Made by a program: the position numbers and the translations under genes. Of a stretch of DNA of 64,000 nt, positions 59,094 through 64,000 are shown piece by piece. This DNA is from JAAYDS01 sp012729155 (lineage in GTDB: Bacteria > Chloroflexota > Anaerolineae > UBA1429), in contig DAIPBO010000003.1 in NCBI GenBank assembly GCA_036774405.1, forward strand, positions 104,577 to 168,576. The letters run 5' to 3'. Every line of letters starts with the position of its first letter. The first letter of the stretch is position 1. Below the pieces are notes generated by a model that saw nothing but the letters and a program-made list of their open reading frames with translations, searched no databases and had not been told where the DNA came from.

Positions 59094-60170
59094 CTAAAAC
59101 ACGGTTTCGAGCGGCAGGGTGACACCGTTATGCGCGGCATCGGTGCACTTGTTCATGATCTCGATGACGTGGCGGGCATGCTCGCCCGAGACGATCACCT
59201 CTTTGCTGGGGTCCAGGATGCACTCGACGAGATGCTCGACGCCCGACGGCAGCGACCACTGTGCGCCGCGGCCCAGGTCGATATCCGTCCAGCCCTTGAG
59301 GCCCAGGTCCCAGTCGTCACGGTAGACCGAGAGCGGGGTGGGGGCGCCATAGTCGTTAAAGTTGATGGTGCCCTCAGAGCCGAATATCTGCGTGCGCGGG
59401 CCGCGGTGGCCAAAGGCGCAGTAGGTGCAGTCGAGAAACGCAAAGCTCGACTCGCCAAAGTTCATGATCATCAGGGTGTTGTCATCCACCTCGACGTCGA
59501 TCACCTTGCCCGCCACCGGGCCAGAGCGTACTTTGCGCTGGGGGATGGCGATGCCAGACATGCCACAGACCGACTTGGCCGGGCCCAGCAGGCCGGTGAT
59601 GGTGTGCAGGGCGTAGACGCCCATGTCGTAGAGCGGGCCGGCGCCTGGCTTGTAGAACCAGGTGGGGTCGGTGGTCCAGTTCTCAAAGCTGGCCGCGCCA
59701 CCGTGCGAGTGGTGCGCCACGATGTAGGCCACCTTGCCGATGGCGCCCGCCTGGATGAGCTCTTTGGCCTTGATGACGGCGGGGTTGAGCATCATGGCGG
59801 CTGCGGCGCCCAGGCGTACACCCTGCTTCTTGGCCTCTTCGATCAGAATGGTCGCCTCGGCCACAGTGGTGGTCATCGTCTTTTCTGAATAGACGTGCTT
59901 GCCCGCCTGCAGGGCTTTGAGGTTGGTCTCAAAGTGGGCCTGAATGTGGGTGAGGTTGACCATCAGGTCGATGTCAGACTTGGCCAGCATATCGTCCAGG
60001 TCATAGTAGACCTGGGGGATATTGTAGCGCGCAGCGCAGTCTTGGGCGCGCTCGGGCACGATGTCGCAGATGGCCACCACCTCGGCGTTGGGCATCTTGC
60101 TCAACGCGGGCATGTAGGTGCTCTGGGCAATAACGCCATAGCCGAGTACGCCGATCTTTACCTTGTCCAT
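59094..60170 (-). CDS. Gfo/Idh/MocA family oxidoreductase
   Basis: A 358-aa NAD(P)-dependent dehydrogenase. Rossmann motif KIGVLGYGVIAQSTYMPAL at the N-terminus, an Asp after strand 2 (VAICDIVPE), SEKTMTTTVAEATIL (the EKP motif here reads EKT), and a C-terminal domain with GPLYDMGVYALHTI, the D-x-G-x-H-type catalytic segment (DMGVYALH). It is the second of two tandem dehydrogenases; its ATG lies 19 nt after the stop of the other, with AAGGA in front. Together with the divergent sugar ABC system it suggests oxidation or isomerisation of an imported sugar or cyclitol. Confidence 0.93.
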   Translation of the reverse strand: MDKVKIGVLGYGVIAQSTYMPALSKMPNAEVVAICDIVPERAQDCAARYNIPQVYYDLDDMLAKSDIDLMVNLTHIQAHFETNLKALQAGKHVYSEKTMTTTVAEATILIEEAKKQGVRLGAAAAMMLNPAVIKAKELIQAGAIGKVAYIVAHHSHGGAASFENWTTDPTWFYKPGAGPLYDMGVYALHTITGLLGPAKSVCGMSGIAIPQRKVRSGPVAGKVIDVEVDDNTLMIMNFGESSFAFLDCTYCAFGHRGPRTQIFGSEGTINFNDYGAPTPLSVYRDDWDLGLKGWTDIDLGRGAQWSLPSGVEHLVECILDPSKEVIVSGEHARHVIEIMNKCTDAAHNGVTLPLETVF

Positions 60171-60189
60171 GGTTCCTTCTCCCTGTGAA

Positions 60190-61314
60190 TTAGCCGATAC
60201 ACCAGGTCAGGTCGTTCACCAGTTCGAGCCGGCCGCTCTGTGCCGAGCGAATGCCCGCGTCGAGGATGGCCATCACCTCGAGGTTCTGGGCAGGGTCGAC
60301 AGTGGGATGCAGCGGTTCGCCGGTTTCGATGTGGTGGATGAACTCTTTGGCCAGCGTCTCGCGGCCCGCGGGCAGCGGATCGGGTTCGACGATCTCGTCG
60401 GGCGGCACCACGCCATGGGCGCGTGAGGTGTAGACCTCGACGACCTGGGCATTGTCGTGCGGATCGGCGCCCTGCCGGCGGTTGACCATCAGCGCGCCGC
60501 GCTCGCCGTACACAATGATGCTGGGGATGGCCGGGTTCCAGGTCGTCCAGGTAGCCTCTAGCACGGCGAAGGCTTTGGGGAAGCGCACGCTGATGACGGC
60601 ATTGTCGTCGGCGTCGCCATAGTGGCTGGTGAGGTTGAGGCGCAGTCCACTGGCGGCGGTGGCGGGCGCACCGATATACCAGCGCGCCAGGCAGGCGCCA
60701 TAGCAGGTATAGTCGAGCAGGGCGCCGCCGCCGGGGGCTGCTTGATGCCACCACTCGGCGCCCTTGACGTGGCCGGGGGGCTCGGGCTGGGTGTAAGACA
60801 TGGGGCCCATCGAGCCACCGTTGCGCCACTTGACCTCGAGCACGCGGCCGATGACGCCTTCGTCGATCAGGCGCTTGACGGTGCGCGTGGCGGGCGACCA
60901 GGTGGTGGGCCAGTTGACAAAGAGGCGCACATCGTTGGCCTGCGCCGCGCGCCACATGCGCAAGGCATCTGCCAGGCTTGCAGACATGGGCTTTTCGGTC
61001 ATCATGTGAGCGCCGTGAGCGGCGATCGCCTCGGCCACCTCACCGTGCCGGGCATTCTCGGGGCAGAACACCACGATGTCGAGCTGCTCTTTTTCCAGCA
61101 GTTCGCGATAGTCATCGTATGCTTTGACGGGGCCCACCAGGTCGCGCATGCGCTGGATCGAGCGCTCGGTGCGGTTGGTGAGCGAGGGCGTGGCAGGCAC
61201 GGTATCGGCACAGGCCACCCACTCGACGTTAGACAGCTCGGTGAACGACTTGAGCAGGGTAAAGATGTGGCCATGGGCAAAGCCGATGGCCCCGATGCGA
61301 TAGGTGTGAGACAT
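60190..61314 (-). CDS. Gfo/Idh/MocA family oxidoreductase
   Basis: A 374-aa NAD(P)-dependent dehydrogenase, first in a two-gene operon. Start IGAIGFAHGHIFTLLKSF is a variant of the Rossmann glycine loop (GxxGxxH). TEKPMSASLADALRM has the canonical EKP lysine. GGGALLDYTCYGACLARW is in the place of the catalytic D-x-x-x-H segment, but the usual His is missing there (DYTCYG). GGAGG precedes ATG 61314. The promoter at 61353-61381 overlaps a perfect palindrome, so this operon is probably repressed by a local regulator. Confidence 0.92.
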   Translation of the reverse strand: MSHTYRIGAIGFAHGHIFTLLKSFTELSNVEWVACADTVPATPSLTNRTERSIQRMRDLVGPVKAYDDYRELLEKEQLDIVVFCPENARHGEVAEAIAAHGAHMMTEKPMSASLADALRMWRAAQANDVRLFVNWPTTWSPATRTVKRLIDEGVIGRVLEVKWRNGGSMGPMSYTQPEPPGHVKGAEWWHQAAPGGGALLDYTCYGACLARWYIGAPATAASGLRLNLTSHYGDADDNAVISVRFPKAFAVLEATWTTWNPAIPSIIVYGERGALMVNRRQGADPHDNAQVVEVYTSRAHGVVPPDEIVEPDPLPAGRETLAKEFIHHIETGEPLHPTVDPAQNLEVMAILDAGIRSAQSGRLELVNDLTWCIG

Positions 61315-61352
61315 ATGGCCTCCAGTGGCAGCGCCGCGGCGCGTTTGCCCGC

Positions 61353-61381
61353 ATGATAGAGCGGCATTGACGGGGCGTCAA
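61353..61381 (-). promoter_or_regulatory. Promoter with operator-like palindrome for the dehydrogenase pair
   Basis: On the minus strand TTGACG (61376-61381), 17-nt spacer, TATCAT (61353-61358). The -35 is half of a perfect palindrome TTGACG-GGG-CGTCAA (61367-61381 on the plus strand), which could bind a dimeric repressor. Confidence 0.65.
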
Positions 61382-61418
61382 CAGCGATCCGGTGCGGATA
61401 TCGAGCTCAGGTGACCTA

Positions 61419-61447
61419 TTGACACGCGATAACCGCTATGTTATGTT
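61419..61447 (+). promoter_or_regulatory. Promoter of the sugar ABC operon
   Basis: A perfect TTGACA (61419-61424), 17-nt spacer, TATGTT (61442-61447). It is divergent from the dehydrogenase promoter, with 38 bp between the two -35 boxes. Confidence 0.7.
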
Positions 61448-61542
61448 TGTTTGGGGCAGCGATTCAGCTGTGCCGCAACCTTGCCGGGCGACCACCGCGT
61501 TGTAGCCACGGAGGCCGCGTTCTTCCGAAGGAGGAAGAGATC

Positions 61543-63009
61543 ATGTATCGTCAGGCGGGATTATCACGTCGTCACTTTATCGAGCTATGTGCTGCCGGCG
61601 CAGGGGCAGCCCTCCTCGCAGCCTGCGCACCCAAGGCCACACCGGCCCCCAAGGAGGCGCCTGCGGGTGAGGCCGCGCCCGCCGAGAAAAAGGCCGAGGC
61701 GCCCAAAGCCGCCGAGGGCCAGAAGGTCCTCATCTTTGTGGGGTTTGGCACCGGCACCTCTGAGAGCCAGATCGCCGAAGAGACCGCGCTGGTCGAAGAG
61801 TGCAACGAAACATTGGCCGACCAGGGCATCACGGCCGAGCTGATGGTCACGCCGCACGAGGAGCACCTGGCCAAGTTCTCGGCGATGCTGGCGGCGGGCA
61901 CGCCTCCCGACATCGTCATGCCTATCGGCGTCGGTGGCGTGGCTGAGCTGTACGACACCGATGCCTGGCTCGATCTGCAGCCGATGATCGAGCGGGATCA
62001 GTATGATATGAGCGACTTTTACGGCTCGACAGTGACCCTGCACACCTACTCCAAGGGCACGCTGGGCCTGCCGATGGCCGTGTATCCGTCGTTCATGTAC
62101 TACAACAAGGAGCTGTTCGAAAAGGCCAGCGTCGACGAGATCCCTCACGCCTGGGACGACGGCAACTGGACGTTCGACAAGCTGGTCGAGGTGGGGCGTC
62201 AGCTCACGTTGGACTCGAGCGGCAATTCGGCTGATCAGACCGGGTTTGACCCTACCGACATCGTGCAGTGGGGCTATGACGAGTCTTGGATGGACTTTGC
62301 AGGGCTCTCACGTCAATTCGGGGCGACGTCGGCGACGGGCATTTCAGACGACTACAAGACGTCGCTGTTCGACGACCCGGCCTATGCGTCGCGTGCTCAG
62401 TGGATGAGCGACGCCATCTGGAAGCACAACTTTGTCGCGTCAGCCGAGATGGCCCAGGAGGCGTTCTCGCTGGCCGGCGACCCCTTCTCGAGCGGCATGG
62501 TGGCCATGTGGCACTGCCACACGTGGATGATGGGCCAGACCTATGCCGAGCTCACCTTTGACTGGGACCTCGGCGCCATGCCCAAAGGCCCCACGGGCGT
62601 CGTCAGTGCGCAAGTGGATGCCGACACCTTTGTAATGGCGGCGGCTGGCAAACAACAGGATGCCGCCTGGGAGGTGGCCAAGTGGTGCTGCTCGCCGGGG
62701 ATTTTGGAGCGGTTTGCGCTGACGTGGGGCTCGGTGCCTGCACGCCTCTCGGGCAAAGAGATATTCTTGCAGACGCTAAAGGAAAAGTTCCCGGGCGTCG
62801 ACGAGCAGGTGCTGCTGACCGCCATCGACTATGGCGATGTGCCCAACCATGAGGCCTGGAAGCCACAGCCAGCCAAGGTCGGCGATGCTGTGGGCGCCGC
62901 TATGGACCGCGTGCTGCTGGGCAAAGAGCGCGATTGCGCTGTGATCATGCAGGAGCTGGACAAGACCGTACAGGGGTATCTGGACGAGTACTGGGCTCAG
63001 AAGGGCTAG
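61543..63009 (+). CDS. Family-1 sugar-binding lipoprotein of an ABC importer
   Basis: A 488-aa extracellular binding protein (SBP_bac_1, UgpB/MalE-like). The N-terminus has a Tat-like LSRRHFIELC, a lipobox LLAAC, and an Ala/Pro/Lys linker. The mature domain contains EEHLAKFSAMLAAGTPPDIV, typical of the family, LGLPMAVYPSFMYYNKELFEKA (hinge segment) and KWCCSPGILERFALTWGSVPAR near the C-terminus. Likely ligand: an oligosaccharide or polyol, type unknown. GGAGGAAG precedes ATG 61543. It is followed 90 nt later by the MalF-type permease. Confidence 0.93.
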   Translation: MYRQAGLSRRHFIELCAAGAGAALLAACAPKATPAPKEAPAGEAAPAEKKAEAPKAAEGQKVLIFVGFGTGTSESQIAEETALVEECNETLADQGITAELMVTPHEEHLAKFSAMLAAGTPPDIVMPIGVGGVAELYDTDAWLDLQPMIERDQYDMSDFYGSTVTLHTYSKGTLGLPMAVYPSFMYYNKELFEKASVDEIPHAWDDGNWTFDKLVEVGRQLTLDSSGNSADQTGFDPTDIVQWGYDESWMDFAGLSRQFGATSATGISDDYKTSLFDDPAYASRAQWMSDAIWKHNFVASAEMAQEAFSLAGDPFSSGMVAMWHCHTWMMGQTYAELTFDWDLGAMPKGPTGVVSAQVDADTFVMAAAGKQQDAAWEVAKWCCSPGILERFALTWGSVPARLSGKEIFLQTLKEKFPGVDEQVLLTAIDYGDVPNHEAWKPQPAKVGDAVGAAMDRVLLGKERDCAVIMQELDKTVQGYLDEYWAQKG

Positions 63010-63099
63010 CCAGCCTGATGCACCGGGCAGAGAGCGAAAACTCTCTGCCCGGCTTTGCGGGACGAACGATAGCCCTGCCAGCAGCCGAGGAGTTCTGCA

Positions 63100-64000
63100 A
63101 TGGAGCGAACACAACGCTTTCGGATGACCCCTGCCCGTCGTGAGGCCCTCTGGGCCTATGGCCTCATCTCTCCATGGATCATTGGGTTTCTCATCTTTAC
63201 AGTGGCTCCCATGGTCACCTCGTTCGCCATGGCCTTTATGGAGTACAACGTCATCCAGCCCGCCAGATGGATTGGCGGTGCAAACTATCGCAATCTGACC
63301 ATCGACCCCCTGTTCTGGCAATCGGTCAAGGTGACGTTCACCTTCGCTGGCATGTCACTCATCCCGAGCCTGGCCGCCGGCCTGGTGCTGGCGATGCTGC
63401 TGAACGCAGAGATCCCGGGGCTATCGGTGTGGCGCACGCTGTACTATTTGCCCTCGATCATCCAGGGCGTGCCGGTGGCGATCTTGTGGGGGTTTGTCTT
63501 TAACAAGCGCTTTGGCGTGCTGAACTGGGCGCTGGCCCTGTTTGGCATCAAGGGGCCCGGTTGGCTGGCCTCACCGCAGTGGGCCTTGCCGGCGCTGGCC
63601 ATCATGAGCCTGTGGGGCGTGGGCGGCGGCATGATCCTCTACCTCGCTGGCCTGCAAGGGGTGCCTACCACGCTGTATGATGCGGCCAAGGTAGATGGTG
63701 CCAACGGCTGGCACCGCTTCTGGAAGGTGACGCTGCCGATGATCTCGCCGGTGATCTTTTACAACCTGGTCATGGGCACCATTGGCACCTTTCAGTATTT
63801 CACCAACGCCTACGTGATGACCGATGGCGGCCCCGACTATGCCACCTGGTTCTATAACTTGTATCTGTATCGCAACGCCTTTTACTACAGCAAGATGGGC
63901 TATGCCTCGGCGTTGGCCTGGGTGCTCTTTCTGTTCGTCCTGCTGCTGACGTTGCTCATCTTCAAGAGCTCGGCCGCATGGGTCTACTACGAAGGGCAGC
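63100..64000 (+). CDS. Sugar ABC transporter permease (MalF/UgpA type), 3' end outside window
   Basis: The first 300 residues of a carbohydrate permease. The N-terminus (RREALWAYGLISPWIIGFLIFTVAP) is standard for this class, and the helices that follow end with the EAA loop LYDAAKVDGANGWHRFWKVTLPMISP near residue 205-230, which contacts the ATPase. GAGGAG lies 7 nt before ATG 63100. The partner MalG-type permease is expected just beyond the right edge. No ATPase is seen; such systems often share one (MsmK-like) encoded elsewhere. Confidence 0.93.
   Translation, partial: MERTQRFRMTPARREALWAYGLISPWIIGFLIFTVAPMVTSFAMAFMEYNVIQPARWIGGANYRNLTIDPLFWQSVKVTFTFAGMSLIPSLAAGLVLAMLLNAEIPGLSVWRTLYYLPSIIQGVPVAILWGFVFNKRFGVLNWALALFGIKGPGWLASPQWALPALAIMSLWGVGGGMILYLAGLQGVPTTLYDAAKVDGANGWHRFWKVTLPMISPVIFYNLVMGTIGTFQYFTNAYVMTDGGPDYATWFYNLYLYRNAFYYSKMGYASALAWVLFLFVLLLTLLIFKSSAAWVYYEGQ

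Noticed and set aside
1..64000. CRISPR arrays, insertion sequences, prophage genes, toxin-antitoxin pairs
   Set aside because: No direct-repeat arrays, transposase motifs, integrases or paired small genes were found.

Overview
The window is GC-rich bacterial chromosome, about 55 protein genes packed closely on both strands, with no rRNA, tRNA, CRISPR array or insertion sequence that I could find. The gene set (Tat/lipobox substrate-binding proteins, several dipeptide/sugar ABC systems, repeated Gfo/Idh/MocA dehydrogenases, an aldehyde:ferredoxin oxidoreductase, zinc-ribbon/RDD protein, CPBP and HExxH membrane proteases, spermidine-synthase-like membrane proteins) suggests a heterotrophic Chloroflexota bacterium of the Anaerolineae/Caldilineae kind. 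That placement is inference from gene content, not from a marker gene. Promoters of the TTGACR-17-TAnnnT type can be read in front of many transcription units, so the housekeeping sigma factor is conventional.

Layout. 1-4885 (minus): a family-5 peptide ABC operon (binding lipoprotein, two permeases, a fused double ATPase cut by the window edge). 5491-10600: NptA/PhoU sodium-phosphate protein, DEAD-box helicase, APC permease. 10712-12160: two paralogous four-helix membrane proteins followed by an HExxH membrane protease, overlapping as an operon. 12246-17893: Gfo/Idh/MocA dehydrogenase, ribosomal protein S1-like gene, MBL-fold hydrolase, zinc-ribbon/RDD protein, PanE-like reductase. 17890-21111 (minus): a BtuFCD-type ABC importer under a complete promoter, cobalamin riboswitch and terminator. 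21192-27990: aldo-keto reductase, META lipoprotein, CPBP protease, class V aminotransferase, DegV, flavin reductase, CorA.

28156-41578 is the sugar-related part: a GH43 enzyme interrupted by a 100-N assembly gap, GNAT, a GH17-like secreted enzyme, a tungsten aldehyde oxidoreductase, a GHL6/GH42M-type glycoside hydrolase coupled to two aminoglycoside-phosphotransferase-like kinases, an ADP-ribosylglycohydrolase, a BNR/sialidase-like protein and a glyoxylate-carboligase-like ThDP enzyme. 41726-46506: SDR, two spermidine-synthase-like membrane proteins, iron alcohol dehydrogenase, a small unknown.

46539-56843 (minus): a second peptide ABC operon (SBP-B-C-D-F) followed by a small membrane protein and a large FtsX-type permease. 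Its promoter lies 400 nt upstream of the first start codon, and that leader contains alternative pairings and a terminator-like hairpin: the best candidate here for an undescribed regulatory RNA. 56984-64000: an Fe-S uracil-DNA-glycosylase-fold protein with altered active-site motifs, a lipoprotein, then two Gfo/Idh/MocA dehydrogenases divergent from a sugar ABC importer cut by the right edge.
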